In this document: positions 1-8,288 of the stretch, piece after piece
Position numbering within the stretch: the stretch's first letter is position 1
How the letters are laid out: each line of letters starts with the position of its first letter
Assembly: GCA_964575335.1 (NCBI GenBank)
Contig: CAZNPU010000034.1
Coordinates: 1-31,256, forward strand
Length of the DNA stretch: 31,256 nucleotides
From: CAZNPU01 sp964575335
GTDB lineage: Bacteria > Planctomycetota > Phycisphaerae > Phycisphaerales > SM1A02
Direction: 5' to 3'
Translations under genes and position numbers: made by a program
The notes under the pieces: model-generated
Told to the model about the DNA's origin: nothing
Databases searched by the model: none
The model's input: only the letters and a program-made list of their open reading frames with translations

Positions 1-1
1 G

Positions 2-688
2 CTGCTGCTGCGTCGTCCGCCCGGCCGCGAAGCCTATCCTGGCGACGTGTTCTATCTCCACAGCCGCCTGCTCGAACGCGCCACCAAGCTCAGTGATGAA
101 AACGGCGGCGGTTCGCTGACCGCGCTGCCGATCATCGAAACCCAGGAAGGTGACGTCTCGGCATACATTCCCACCAACGTCATCTCCATTACCGACGGCC
201 AGATCTATCTGCAGCCCGAGCTTTTCGCAGCAGGCGTGCGGCCGGCCATCAACGTCGGTATCTCGGTGTCCCGCGTCGGCGGCAACGCGCAGATCAAGGC
301 CATGAAGGAAGTCGCTGGTTCATTGCGACTTGACCTTGCTGCCTACCGCGAACTCGAAGCGTTCGCGCAGCTTGGCACCGAACTTGACCCTGCATCGCAG
401 CGCCAGCTCGACCGCGGCGCCCGTATGGTCGAACTGCTCAAGCAGGGCCAGTATCAGCCTTACGACGTGATCGATCAGTGCATTTCGATCTTCGCAGGCT
501 CCAAGGGCTTCCTCGATGACCTGCCGCTGGATCAGGTGCATAGCTTCGAGGCATCGCTGCTGGACTTCTTCCGCGGCCCCAAGCAGGAGCTGCGCAAGCA
601 GTTGGAAGAAAAGCAATCCTTCAAGGGCCTGGAGGATCAGTTCATCGCTGCTCTGCGCGACTTCAAGGCCAACTGGAAGCCTGCATAA
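2..688 (+). CDS. atpA: F1F0 ATP synthase subunit alpha (3' part)
   Basis: This is the C-terminal part of the alpha subunit of the F1 catalytic head; the window begins inside the gene, in frame from base 2. The reading starts LLLRRPPGREAYPGDVFYLH, continues through QEGDVSAYIPTNVISITDGQ, and carries the family signature PAINVGISVSRVGG, whose SVSR arginine is the arginine finger pointing into the beta-subunit catalytic site. The rest is the helical C-terminal domain ending in KANWKPA, normal for the family. Alpha subunits bind nucleotide non-catalytically and alternate with beta in the hexamer. A GTG at 47 is not the real start. A hairpin terminator lies 63 bases after the stop, and the gamma gene (atpG), which usually follows atpA, is not next. 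Identification is near certain; everything upstream is outside the window. Confidence 0.98.
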   Translation: MLLRRPPGREAYPGDVFYLHSRLLERATKLSDENGGGSLTALPIIETQEGDVSAYIPTNVISITDGQIYLQPELFAAGVRPAINVGISVSRVGGNAQIKAMKEVAGSLRLDLAAYRELEAFAQLGTELDPASQRQLDRGARMVELLKQGQYQPYDVIDQCISIFAGSKGFLDDLPLDQVHSFEASLLDFFRGPKQELRKQLEEKQSFKGLEDQFIAALRDFKANWKPA

Positions 689-750
689 CCGCCGCACACG
701 CCCTGCTGCTTGCATGCGGCTTTGCGTCAAGCCCACTTACCTTCATCAAA

Positions 751-774
751 CCCGCCACACCCGGCGGGTTTTTT
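751..774 (+). terminator. Rho-independent terminator after atpA
   Basis: CCCGCC (751-756) pairs with GGCGGG (763-768) across a six-base loop and is followed directly by six T. It ends the ATP synthase transcript, so atpA appears to be the last gene of its operon. Confidence 0.88.
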
Positions 775-944
775 CATGCGCACTGAACGCTCACTAAGCT
801 CAGCTTCTGCGACGCACTGCATAAGCGCCTGACGCACTTTGTGCATGAACACGGCAGCCTTGACCAATGTGCCGACCAGAAGCACCGGAAAAGCAAGCAC
901 GCTGCAGCTATAGAACACCGAGGCGAACATTTGAATGTTGCTCG

Positions 945-1709
945 TTAACGCACCACCAGCCATGGGCCAAAGACCAAAAGCAGCGTCAACAATATCACCA
1001 GCCAACCGAACCGCTTGATGACGAGCGCAGCTTCCCGCTCCATTGCTTTGAACGGAATGCGCGCCACGAGCCGGCCCACGTAGCGCATCTGCAGCCACAA
1101 TGCGATAAACATGCACAGGAACCCCGCGGCTGCCAGAATTGAACTTACTGGAATAGGCCCCAGCAACACCGCGATCATCTGAGTACAAACCGTAACTACG
1201 CCCAGCAGCATGACCGCGCTCATGCTCCAGCGCGCAAGCGCCCGTTCTGACCGCACCGACTCGCGCAGCATCTCGCGCGGCTCAGCTGCAGTGAGCGGAA
1301 ACGCGCCGATGAACAGCAGCAACACGCCAATGACGCCAGCAACGCCCGGCAGCATAAGAAGCGTGACAAGCACACTTGAGATCCACGTGGCTGATGCCGG
1401 CGCCGTCCCAGGGCTGAAGAGCGTCCAACGAAGTGCAACCCAACCAAGTGCAACCAACAGATAAGCAATAACCGCGGCTGTCAGCAGCATGACACCATAT
1501 GTCAACAGCCGTTGTCCCATGACCACACGGCGCAGCCATGCCGGATCAGCAGCTGCCAATCGGTCGCCGTGCAGCGATCGGATAATCACCACGCCGCATT
1601 CTGGGCATGCGCCTTCAACCGGCAAGCTGCGCAGGTCATAGCCGCACCCGATGCACAGCAGTTCATCGCTCGGTTCATCTGCTGCAGCATCGCGCCTGAA
1701 GTGGTTCAT
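945..1709 (-). CDS. Zinc-ribbon multi-pass membrane protein, unknown function
   Basis: 254 residues. Near the N-terminus there is a four-cysteine zinc ribbon (C19, C22, C35, C38) in the form CIGCGYDLRSL...CPECG. Behind it come about five hydrophobic segments, roughly residues 68-90, 108-138, 162-183, 187-207 and 234-250. From general knowledge, this 'CGYDLR..CPECG' ribbon fused to membrane helices is common in Planctomycetota and has no assigned job. The ribbon would face the cytoplasm if the N-terminus is inside. The start at 1709 has GGGAG a short distance upstream; another ATG lies a few bases earlier. The gene converges on atpA and lies downstream of the aminotransferase on the same strand, about 60 bases away, so they could be cotranscribed. 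Coding status is strong; function is unknown. Confidence 0.8.
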   Translation of the reverse strand: MNHFRRDAAADEPSDELLCIGCGYDLRSLPVEGACPECGVVIIRSLHGDRLAAADPAWLRRVVMGQRLLTYGVMLLTAAVIAYLLVALGWVALRWTLFSPGTAPASATWISSVLVTLLMLPGVAGVIGVLLLFIGAFPLTAAEPREMLRESVRSERALARWSMSAVMLLGVVTVCTQMIAVLLGPIPVSSILAAAGFLCMFIALWLQMRYVGRLVARIPFKAMEREAALVIKRFGWLVILLTLLLVFGPWLVVR

Positions 1710-1769
1710 CCATCATTGCTCCCACAATCACTCACTATGCGCAGATTATGAGTTTCTGCTGCCCCAAGG

Positions 1770-2993
1770 TTACCGCAGCTCGCGCAGCCATCGTTCCATG
1801 CGGTCACATCCTTCTTCAATGTCGCGCTCGCTGCATGCGAAACTCATTCGAATGTGATGCCGCGCGATTTCACCGAAGTCTTCACCGGGCACGACAGCCA
1901 CTTTCGCATCTTCCAGCAGCGCCTCCGCGAAGCTGAGCGCCGAATCGATGCGCATTCCGCCCGGCGATACTTTGCCGAAGTGCGCGCTGATATCGGGGAA
2001 CACGTAAAACGCGCCCGTGGGTTTCGGACAGATCACGCCCGGCATGCGCGACAACTTGCTGTAAATAAGCTCCGCTCGCCTGGCAAAGGTGCAGCGCATC
2101 TGCTCAACTGCCTGCGAGCTGTTTTCAAGCGCCTCCACAATGGCGGGATACACAAAGCTGGTGATGTTGCTGGTCATCTGGCCCTGGAGTTTGGCCATGG
2201 CCTTGATGAGCTGCCCATCGCCCTGCAGACCCGGGCAGCAGGCGTATCCGATGCGCCAACCGGTCATCGCAAACGCCTTGCTCATGCCGTTGACCGTCAC
2301 AACGCGATGGGCGATCGCAGGCAGCGATCCGAGCGAAAGATGCTGCATGCCGCCGTAGATCAGCCGCTCGTAGATTTCATCAGCGATGATCGTGATCTGC
2401 TCATGAGGCGCAAGTACATCGGCAAGGGCGCGCAGTTCATCGGGCGAATACATCGTGCCGCACGGATTGCTGGGTGAGTTGATGATGATCGCAGCGGTGG
2501 CGGGCGTAATGGCCTGTTCAAGCTGCTGGGGTGTGATCTTGAAGTCGTTTTCCACTGCCCCGGGCACTTCAACAACTTCGCCGCCCGCAAGTTCAATCAT
2601 CGGGCGATAGCTGACCCATGCCGGGGTGGGTACAAGCACCTGCTGGCCCTTGCCGGGATCAAGCAGACACTGCAGCGCAAGGTACAGCGAATGCTTGCCG
2701 CCGACGCTGATGATAATGTGCTCGGCGCTGCACTCGATGCCGTTTTCCCGTTTGAGCTTGGCCGCAATCGCCTCTCGGGCCGCCGGTTCGCCGGGCGTGG
2801 GCGCGTATCGGGTTTTCCCGGCATTGAGCGCATCAATCGCAGCCTGCCTGATATTGGCCGGCGTATCGAAATCGGGTTCGCCGGCGCCAAAGCCGATGAC
2901 GTCCACGTCTTGCGCCTTCAGGGTTTTCACCCGGGCGTCCACCGCAAGCGTGGAGGAAGGTTTCAGTGAATTGACACGGTCGGAGAGTCGCAT
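1770..2993 (-). CDS. Aspartate aminotransferase-type PLP aminotransferase (class I)
   Basis: 407 residues from MRLSDRVNSLKPS, the usual start of class Ib aspartate aminotransferases. The frame stays open to 3296, but the extra residues look non-homologous; an alternative ATG is at 3005. It has the fold-type I landmarks: GAGEPDFDTP near 36-44, SPSNPCGT with N176, ADEIYE with D205 and Y208, the PLP-binding lysine K239 in SKAFAMTGWRIG, and the substrate-carboxylate arginine R382 in RMSFACS. It would exchange amino groups between aspartate (or a related amino acid) and 2-oxoglutarate in the cytoplasm. Exact substrate cannot be read from sequence: prephenate, alanine and aromatic aminotransferases share these motifs. 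No good ribosome binding site is visible at 2993. It is transcribed away from the FMN reductase across a 439-base divergent gap. Confidence 0.93.
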   Translation of the reverse strand: MRLSDRVNSLKPSSTLAVDARVKTLKAQDVDVIGFGAGEPDFDTPANIRQAAIDALNAGKTRYAPTPGEPAAREAIAAKLKRENGIECSAEHIIISVGGKHSLYLALQCLLDPGKGQQVLVPTPAWVSYRPMIELAGGEVVEVPGAVENDFKITPQQLEQAITPATAAIIINSPSNPCGTMYSPDELRALADVLAPHEQITIIADEIYERLIYGGMQHLSLGSLPAIAHRVVTVNGMSKAFAMTGWRIGYACCPGLQGDGQLIKAMAKLQGQMTSNITSFVYPAIVEALENSSQAVEQMRCTFARRAELIYSKLSRMPGVICPKPTGAFYVFPDISAHFGKVSPGGMRIDSALSFAEALLEDAKVAVVPGEDFGEIARHHIRMSFACSERDIEEGCDRMERWLRELR

Positions 2994-3432
2994 AGGCCAA
3001 AGCATATGCTCAACAGAGCAAAGATGCTGCTGGACCGCGCTGCACGCACAGGAACAGCCAGTCACAGCAGCGAAGCTGGATGAAGGGTTCTGCTGGAGAA
3101 GCCAGACGAACCACTTCGCATCCCCTACTACCCCCGCAACGACGCAGCCTATGAACGCCCCGGCGCGGGGAACTGCCAGCATCAAGCCGCCTGCTGCGCA
3201 GCACCGCCGATTTTCAAATTCGCGTTGCCTCATGGGAACACTTCCGCGCGCGCCGATGTTGGTCTCCAGCAGCAGGATGCAGCCATGCAGCAGCACGGGA
3301 AGCTGCGCGGATTCGCAGCCTGCTGCAACTACGTTCCACCAGCGTGTAGGCTACGATCAGCAGTAGTATGCACGCAGCGCATCATGCGGCGCCTGCATCA
3401 TGAGCGTGCAGGCAGAAGGAGAATAAAGGCAT
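2994..3432. other. Divergent intergenic region
   Basis: This stretch of 439 bases lies between two divergent genes. No convincing coding frame was found; the open frames here are the upstream extension of the aminotransferase frame and shadows. It presumably carries both promoters, but I found no clear -35/-10 pair. The word GCATCATG occurs twice near 3380-3402, and a 7-bp hairpin (GCCTGCA 3391-3397, TGCAGGC 3407-3413) sits just before the reductase ribosome binding site. Confidence 0.5.
3391..3413 (+). promoter_or_regulatory. Hairpin just upstream of the FMN reductase ribosome binding site
   Basis: GCCTGCA and TGCAGGC form a perfect 7-bp stem with a 9-base loop. It ends 4 bases before the AGGAGA ribosome binding site (3417-3422). 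It may affect translation or be an operator; there is no T tract, so it is not a terminator. Confidence 0.3.
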
Positions 3433-4014
3433 ATGAGCTATTCACCCAGGATTCTTGCATTTGCAGGCAGTCTGCGACGGGACTCATACAACAAAAAGCT
3501 CGTGCGCATTGCAGCGGAAGGCGCCCGTGAAGCCGGCGCTGAAGTGACGTATCTTGATTTGCGCGAATTGGATTTGCCGATCTACGACGGCGATCTTGAA
3601 CAGCAAAACGGACTGCCGCCTGGAGCTCGAAAGCTCAAGGATCTGATGATTGCCAGCGATGGTTTTCTCATCGCATCTCCCGAATACAACAGCGCGATTA
3701 CCGCCGCATTGAAGAATGCAATTGACTGGGCTTCCAGACCGATGCCCAATGAAAAACCGCTGGAGGCGTTCACGGGCAAGGTTGCAGGCGTCATGGCAGC
3801 ATCAACCGGCGCATTGGGCGGGCTTCGCGGGCTGCCCATTCTGCGCGTCATTCTCAGCAATATCGGCGTGCTCGTGCTGCCCGATCAGATCGGCATCATC
3901 AAGGCCGCTGAGGCCTTTGCTGAAGATGGATCGCTGAAAGATGAAGCGCAGCAGGCAAAGGTCAAAAGCATTGGGGCCAAAGTGACAGAGACCATAAGAA
4001 AGTTGAAATCATAA
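3433..4014 (+). CDS. NADPH-dependent FMN reductase family protein
   Basis: 193 residues, a full-length flavodoxin-fold reductase of the NADPH-dependent FMN reductase / azoreductase / ChrR group. The phosphate-binding loop is FAGSLRRDSYNKKL (GSLRxxSxN, residues 12-20). The conserved SPEYN segment lies near residue 80, and ASTGALGGLRG near 120 matches the second flavin-contacting loop. Such enzymes reduce flavins, quinones or nitro and azo compounds with NAD(P)H in the cytoplasm, as a homodimer or tetramer. The start at 3433 is set by AGGAGA at 3417-3422. A methyltransferase gene follows on the same strand about 160 bases later. The physiological substrate is unknown; the family call is firm. 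Confidence 0.92.
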   Translation: MSYSPRILAFAGSLRRDSYNKKLVRIAAEGAREAGAEVTYLDLRELDLPIYDGDLEQQNGLPPGARKLKDLMIASDGFLIASPEYNSAITAALKNAIDWASRPMPNEKPLEAFTGKVAGVMAASTGALGGLRGLPILRVILSNIGVLVLPDQIGIIKAAEAFAEDGSLKDEAQQAKVKSIGAKVTETIRKLKS

Positions 4015-4176
4015 TTTCAAATTTCACTAACCTCCTGCATGCTTGCTTTCTTTGTTTTGATGTCAGCAACAAAGAAGCTGCAGACATATGAAACAAAAGA
4101 CTATCTGCCACTGCCCGTTCGATTGCTTCAGATTCTCCACCTCGTTCTCGCGGCTTATGACACAGGCGACTGCGCT

Positions 4177-4806
4177 ATGACAACAATGAATCAGAACTGG
4201 GATGAGCGATACGCAACAAAGAACACGCCATGGGACAGCGGGAAGCCATCGCAGGAACTGCAGCGGCTGCTGGCAGAACGATCCATCGCGCCGTGTCGGG
4301 TGTTTGAACTTGGCTGCGGCACCGGCACCAACGCTGTCTTTCTTGCTCAGCAGGGCTTTGACGTCACCGCAATTGATCTTTCATCGTTGGCGATTCAGCA
4401 AGCCAACGCTCGCGCCCAGCAGGCCGGCGTGCAGGTTCGCTTCATGCAGGGCGACGTGCTCACGCTGCACGAGTCAGCCGAATCGCTGGGCGAGCCGTTT
4501 GACCTGGTGTTCGACCGTGGCGTGTATCACGTGCTGCGCAGTGTGAACCTCTTTGGCATGCTTCGCACGCTGCATCGCGTCACGCGTCCGGAGAGTCTCT
4601 ACATCACGCTGGCGGGCAATGCCAACGAGCCTCCTCACCCGGAAGGCGGCCCGCCGCAGGTGTATGGCCACGATCTGGTCAAGGAACTGTCGCCGCTGTT
4701 TGATCTTATCCAGCTTCGCGAATTTTACTTTGACGGCGTGGTGGTTGAAGGGTCGCCCATTCGCCCGCTGGGGTGGTCAGCACTGCTGCGTCGCAAGGCG
4801 ATTTGA
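4177..4806 (+). CDS. Class I SAM-dependent methyltransferase
   Basis: 209 residues when started at MTTMNQNWDERYA; the frame is open from 4039, but the upstream residues do not look like the family. Another possible start is the ATG at 4186. N-terminal NWDERYATKNTPWDSGKP resembles small-molecule (thiopurine/tellurite-type) methyltransferases. Motif I, VFELGCGTGTNAVFLA (about 42-57), binds SAM, followed by the acidic VTAIDLS and the GDVLTL segment. FDRGVYHVL near 110 is the motif IV region. The C-terminus keeps an ordinary Rossmann pattern. The substrate cannot be told; detoxification of thiols or metalloids is a guess from N-terminal similarity. No strong ribosome binding site is visible. It ends about 180 bases before a secreted protein on the same strand. 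Confidence 0.88.
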   Translation: MTTMNQNWDERYATKNTPWDSGKPSQELQRLLAERSIAPCRVFELGCGTGTNAVFLAQQGFDVTAIDLSSLAIQQANARAQQAGVQVRFMQGDVLTLHESAESLGEPFDLVFDRGVYHVLRSVNLFGMLRTLHRVTRPESLYITLAGNANEPPHPEGGPPQVYGHDLVKELSPLFDLIQLREFYFDGVVVEGSPIRPLGWSALLRRKAI

Positions 4807-4985
4807 CCGCGGCATGGCGGCCATGCACGCATTTTCACTGCATCCACCGCAACCGCTATGGAAGGATCTGCCGTACAGATTGGATTGACGCCGCGATTGC
4901 CACATCTCGCCCGGAACAAGGAAAAGCAGAATGGTTCGATCCGGCGTACACTGCTGACCAGCAGAATCACACGAGGAGAATAGCG

Positions 4986-5918
4986 ATGTCAGGACTGATC
5001 ACCCGCCTATGTCGATTCCGTTTCCATGCATCTTTTGTCCTGCTGTTGATGGCGCTTGTCGTGACCGCCGGCATCCAGACCAGCAGCGTGGAAGGCGCGC
5101 AAGTAACGCAGCCGGAGCGGCCGCGCAGGAGCATACCGAAGATTGACACCAGCGTTCCACCCGGCTTCGCCACACCCGGTGATCTGGTTGCCCGACAGAC
5201 CGCTCGAGCGCATCGCGAGCGATTCTGGCGCGCCCGCGCTGCGGTCAAGACCGGCATCACGGTTGATTTCGACGGCAAGCGCATTCTCGATGGCACAATG
5301 ATCTATGACATTCATCGCGACCGCGCACGCATTGACCTCGCCAGCGGCGAGTCGCTGATTTTCGACGGCCAACGGGCATGGGTTTCGCCCGCATCAAGTC
5401 AAATCCCGCAGGCCCGCTATCACCTCAACACCTGGCCCTACTTCCTTGCTGCACCGTTCAAACTCAGCGATCCGAATGCTGAACGTGCCGCGTATTTCGA
5501 ACGAGTGCTCAACGGCCGCATATGCGAAACCTTCACCCTCACGCCCAAATCCAGCGAGGGTGAGGCGTCCAACGACTGGTATCTCGTGTATGTCGACAAG
5601 GAACATCACGCTCTCAGCGCGATGGGGTATTTCGTCGCCTACGGCAGAACGCGCGAGGAGGTCAATAAAGACCCGCAGATTCTCATTTACGAAGACATTG
5701 AAACCTTCGATCGCGTGCCGCTGGCCACGACATGGCGCATTTACAACTGGACGCTGACCGGCGGTCTGGACGGCGATCCGGTCGGCACCGTCAAGCTCAC
5801 CAATCTTCAGTTCATTGATGAACTTGACGAATCAATCTTCACCAAACCCGCCGACGCTCGCGAAGCTGCGCCGCTGCCGACGGCTTCCGCTTCAGCATCA
5901 TCGACATCAGAAGAATAA
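4986..5918 (+). CDS. Secreted protein, possibly LolA/outer-membrane-lipoprotein-sorting-like fold
   Basis: 310 residues. The start at 4986 is fixed by AGGAGA some 7 bases upstream, although the frame is open from 4773. The N-terminus (residues 1-37) is a signal peptide: a basic MSGLITRLCRFRF then the hydrophobic VLLLMALVVTAGI. The mature part has alternating short strands (IYDIHRDRARIDL, SLIFDGQRAWVSP) and later FDRVPLATTWRIYNW...TVKLTNLQF. That pattern recalls periplasmic proteins of the LolA/LppX or outer-membrane lipoprotein-sorting type and the Bacteroidetes-style DUF6503 proteins. The tail is rich in Ala, Ser and Thr. This fold call is inference from pattern only. Location is the cell envelope. 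A strong terminator follows 37 bases after the stop. Confidence 0.75.
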   Translation: MSGLITRLCRFRFHASFVLLLMALVVTAGIQTSSVEGAQVTQPERPRRSIPKIDTSVPPGFATPGDLVARQTARAHRERFWRARAAVKTGITVDFDGKRILDGTMIYDIHRDRARIDLASGESLIFDGQRAWVSPASSQIPQARYHLNTWPYFLAAPFKLSDPNAERAAYFERVLNGRICETFTLTPKSSEGEASNDWYLVYVDKEHHALSAMGYFVAYGRTREEVNKDPQILIYEDIETFDRVPLATTWRIYNWTLTGGLDGDPVGTVKLTNLQFIDELDESIFTKPADAREAAPLPTASASASSTSEE

Positions 5919-5955
5919 TTCTCGCGGTGATTCAACCTGCCTGTGCAGCAATAAA

Positions 5956-5990
5956 AAGCCGCACCACCTTCTTGAGGGTGCGGCTTATTT
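5956..5990. terminator. Bidirectional Rho-independent terminator
   Basis: AAGCCGCACC (5956-5965) pairs with GGTGCGGCTT (5977-5986), a 10-bp perfect stem. ATTTT follows on the plus strand, and the minus strand has a T run after the same stem. It sits between the convergent secreted-protein and M28-peptidase genes and can end both. Confidence 0.88.
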
Positions 5991-6043
5991 TCTAAGCTTG
6001 CGCACTGCACAAATCGATTGGGCCTATAGCGAGGATTCTGACG

Positions 6044-7918
6044 TCACTGGCCCGAAACTGCCCCCGCTCCTGCTTCTGTAACCGCAGCATCGGGTTGGCG
6101 CACAGCCTTGAATTGCGTTCTGTATTCCTGATCGGAACCAAATGCGCCGGTCATCTCATCGCCCTTGATCGTTGCGCGGTAATAAAGCGTGCCGACCATA
6201 TCTGATTCCCAGGTGAACGTGATCAGGCCAGTTTCCGCATCGTAACTGACATTGTGCAGTGGACCGGAGCCGATGCGCGATTCATTCGTGCCTTGAACCT
6301 GACCGTTGGCCCCCATCTGCAGGGTCAATGTGAATTGACTGCCTGCATACGGCGAATCTCCAACAATCGTGGCCACCCACCGTCCATTGAGCGGTCCGTC
6401 AACGGGAGCAAAATTGTCAGCAGCGTCGGCAACCGGATCACGCCGCCGGGGCGTTCGTTCCTCCTGCTCAGCCGACGGAACTTCGCGCGGCAGCAACGTG
6501 TCCGCCATCGCCAGGTTGTATGCGGTAATCGCCGAGCACGTGGCTGACTGCACGAGATACTCCGGCACCACGTAGCGCAACGTATCGTTTTGCGTGTGGT
6601 GAATGAAGCGGTAATTCTTTCCTTCGCGTCCGCCGATGCCGACTTCATCCCAGAAAAACCCGGGAATGCCCACCCGGTTGAACGTCGCATGATCGCTGCC
6701 GCCGCCCCGAGGCATGCGCTCGCGCACGTTGATCTTCACCGGCATGTCGGGAAACGCCTCATTGACCGGCGCGGTGGCGCGGGTGAGCATTTCCGCCATT
6801 GCTTCGATGCACTGCAACCCACCCTGATAGTTGGTACCGCCGTCGTCGACGAACACAGCGGAAATGTTGGCCCGTTCTTCCTCACTCAAACTTTCAAGAT
6901 AGCCGCGTGAACCGAGCAGCCCCTGCTCTTCGCCGCCCCACAGACAGAACCGAATGGTGCGTCGCGGCTTGACGCCGACCGTAGCGAGAATGCGGGCCGC
7001 CTCCAGCGTCACCGCGCTGCCCACGCCGTTGTCCTGCGCGCCTTGTGAACCGGGACCATCCCAGGTATCGAGGTGCGCTGAGATGATCACCACCTGTTCG
7101 GGAAACTCGGTGCCGGGGATTTCCGCAATCGTGTTGTATTGCGGGATCGGTCCTTCAACAAAGCTGTGCTGGAGGTCGATTTCGACTTCCACCTCCTCGC
7201 CGTCGGCAAGGCGGCTGTTGATCGCATCGTAATCGGAGCGGCGCACGAAAACGGTCACCTCGGTGGGCAGGTTGTGGTACTCCATCTCCCGCCAGCCGCG
7301 TTCACTGGTGGTGACAACCAGTTCGCCGGTTGATCCCAGGATGCGTCCAGCAATGCCCGCCTCGTACAGCGCAGCCTGGATTTCATCGGCTTGAGTCGGC
7401 TGAGCCGTCTCCGACAGCACGCCCCGGCGACCGGTGCGAGGCCGCGTCTTGCCCAACACCCACGCGCCACGCAATTGATCGCGCATGGCCTCCAGCTGCT
7501 CCATGGTCGCGGGCTCTTTCACAACCCGGCCGACGACAGGCCCATTGGTGCCCGCAGCCCAGGCCCGGGTCGTAAACTCGAATTCGCGTTCCTCCGGCTT
7601 GATCATGCGGGCCCGGCTGGGGCCGCGTTCGAACCGCACCGGCACCTCGCCCCACTTGTGCAGATGGGCGTTATGGAGGCCCCATGAGCGAAACGCATCG
7701 CGGGTCCATGCATTGGCGCGCTCAAGCGAGGTGGAGCCGGTCAGGCGAACACCGATATTTTCACTGAGATGCTCCAACAGCTCCCACACCTGGCTGCGGT
7801 TCTTGCCTTCATCGATGATGGCCTGAATGACTTCAGGATCGCCCTGCGCCAGGACGGATCGGGCGACACAAAGCAGTGCGATCGAAACGAAGATCGCGTG
7901 GGATCGAATGCGATTCAT
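6044..7918 (-). CDS. Secreted M28-family zinc aminopeptidase/carboxypeptidase
   Basis: 624 residues. The start at 7918 has AAAGGA 6-12 bases upstream; the frame is open to 8062. A signal peptide covers residues 1-24 (FVSIALLCVARSVLAQ). Residues 120-265 hold the PA-type inserted region seen in many M28 enzymes. The catalytic domain carries the di-zinc ligands: SAHLDTWDG (H282, D284), QDNGVGS (D296), WGGEEQGLLGSRGY (E330/E331, catalytic and ligand), FVDDGG (D358/D359) and HHTQND (H440 or H441). GGGSDHATF at 406-413 is also typical. Residues about 510-605 form a beta-rich extra domain (GRWVATIVGD...FTLTLQM...). It would release amino acids from peptides outside the cytoplasm. All metal ligands are present, so it should be active. 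Confidence 0.94.
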   Translation of the reverse strand: MNRIRSHAIFVSIALLCVARSVLAQGDPEVIQAIIDEGKNRSQVWELLEHLSENIGVRLTGSTSLERANAWTRDAFRSWGLHNAHLHKWGEVPVRFERGPSRARMIKPEEREFEFTTRAWAAGTNGPVVGRVVKEPATMEQLEAMRDQLRGAWVLGKTRPRTGRRGVLSETAQPTQADEIQAALYEAGIAGRILGSTGELVVTTSERGWREMEYHNLPTEVTVFVRRSDYDAINSRLADGEEVEVEIDLQHSFVEGPIPQYNTIAEIPGTEFPEQVVIISAHLDTWDGPGSQGAQDNGVGSAVTLEAARILATVGVKPRRTIRFCLWGGEEQGLLGSRGYLESLSEEERANISAVFVDDGGTNYQGGLQCIEAMAEMLTRATAPVNEAFPDMPVKINVRERMPRGGGSDHATFNRVGIPGFFWDEVGIGGREGKNYRFIHHTQNDTLRYVVPEYLVQSATCSAITAYNLAMADTLLPREVPSAEQEERTPRRRDPVADAADNFAPVDGPLNGRWVATIVGDSPYAGSQFTLTLQMGANGQVQGTNESRIGSGPLHNVSYDAETGLITFTWESDMVGTLYYRATIKGDEMTGAFGSDQEYRTQFKAVRQPDAAVTEAGAGAVSGQ

Positions 7919-8111
7919 GGATTTCCTTTCGGTGCCTGGTGTGTGATGCACAGCAAATGAACCGGCGAGCGCAGGCTCCAGCCGCGTGCATGCGGCATGT
8001 GCGCAGCGGATAAAATCAATCAACTTCATCATCAATATCGCCAGCTGAGCTGAGGGATGCAACTGTTGGGAATCAGGCCGTTGAATCAGGGGAAAATGAA
8101 CGCTGAGCGAC

Positions 8112-8140
8112 CTGACGGAGAAGGCGATCCCGCCTATACT
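8112..8140 (+). promoter_or_regulatory. Candidate sigma-70-type promoter for prfB
   Basis: CTGACG (8112-8117) and TATACT (8135-8140) are separated by exactly 17 bases. The implied transcript has a leader of about 140 bases containing the palindromic element. Inferred from consensus only. Confidence 0.42.
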
Positions 8141-8196
8141 TGAGTTTGACGCTGGCGAGTGATTTGAGTTGACATCACGCGGCTTTTCGCGGGGTG

Positions 8197-8228
8197 ATCC
8201 GGGTCTTCCCTGCGGTCAGACCCGGCGT
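8197..8228 (+). repeat. Palindromic dispersed repeat, copy 1 (prfB leader)
   Basis: CCGGGTCT (8199-8206) and AGACCCGG (8218-8225) form a perfect 8-bp stem with an 11-base loop. The flanks and part of the loop (ATCCGGGTCTTCC, then CGGTC and AGACCCGGCGT) match, in the opposite orientation, the element at 14009-14046. The right half overlaps an 18-base tandem duplication (8210-8227 and 8230-8247). It would fold in the prfB 5' leader, about 60 bases before the start codon. Confidence 0.72.
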
Positions 8229-8288
8229 TCTGCGGTCAGAGGCGGCGATCTTTGGTTAAGTACAAAACAGGTAATTCGCATTTTTCCC

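Larger units (their letters stand above)
7919..8288. other. Divergent region between the M28 peptidase and prfB
   Basis: The 370-base gap has no supported gene. It holds the M28 ribosome binding site at one end, a candidate prfB promoter (8112-8140), a palindromic repeat element (8197-8228) and an overlapping 18-base tandem repeat (8210-8227 and 8230-8247, 16 of 18 bases alike). Confidence 0.6.

Noticed and set aside
727..1188. A 153-codon minus-strand frame overlapping the zinc-ribbon gene
   Set aside because: A shadow of the membrane-protein gene in another frame, running through the atpA terminator.
2221..2245. CAGACCCGGGC in the aminotransferase gene, resembling the palindromic element
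   Set aside because: Only one arm is present; it lies in conserved coding sequence (CCPGLQG) and has no partner arm.
8210..8247. A tandem pair of 18-base repeats as a start of a CRISPR-like array
   Set aside because: Only two units with a 2-base spacer, and no cas genes. It is a local duplication at the edge of the palindromic element.
8169..8288. A longer N-terminus for prfB starting at 8169
   Set aside because: It would be read through the palindromic element and lacks family similarity; ATG 8289 puts SPF and GGQ within one residue of the E. coli positions.
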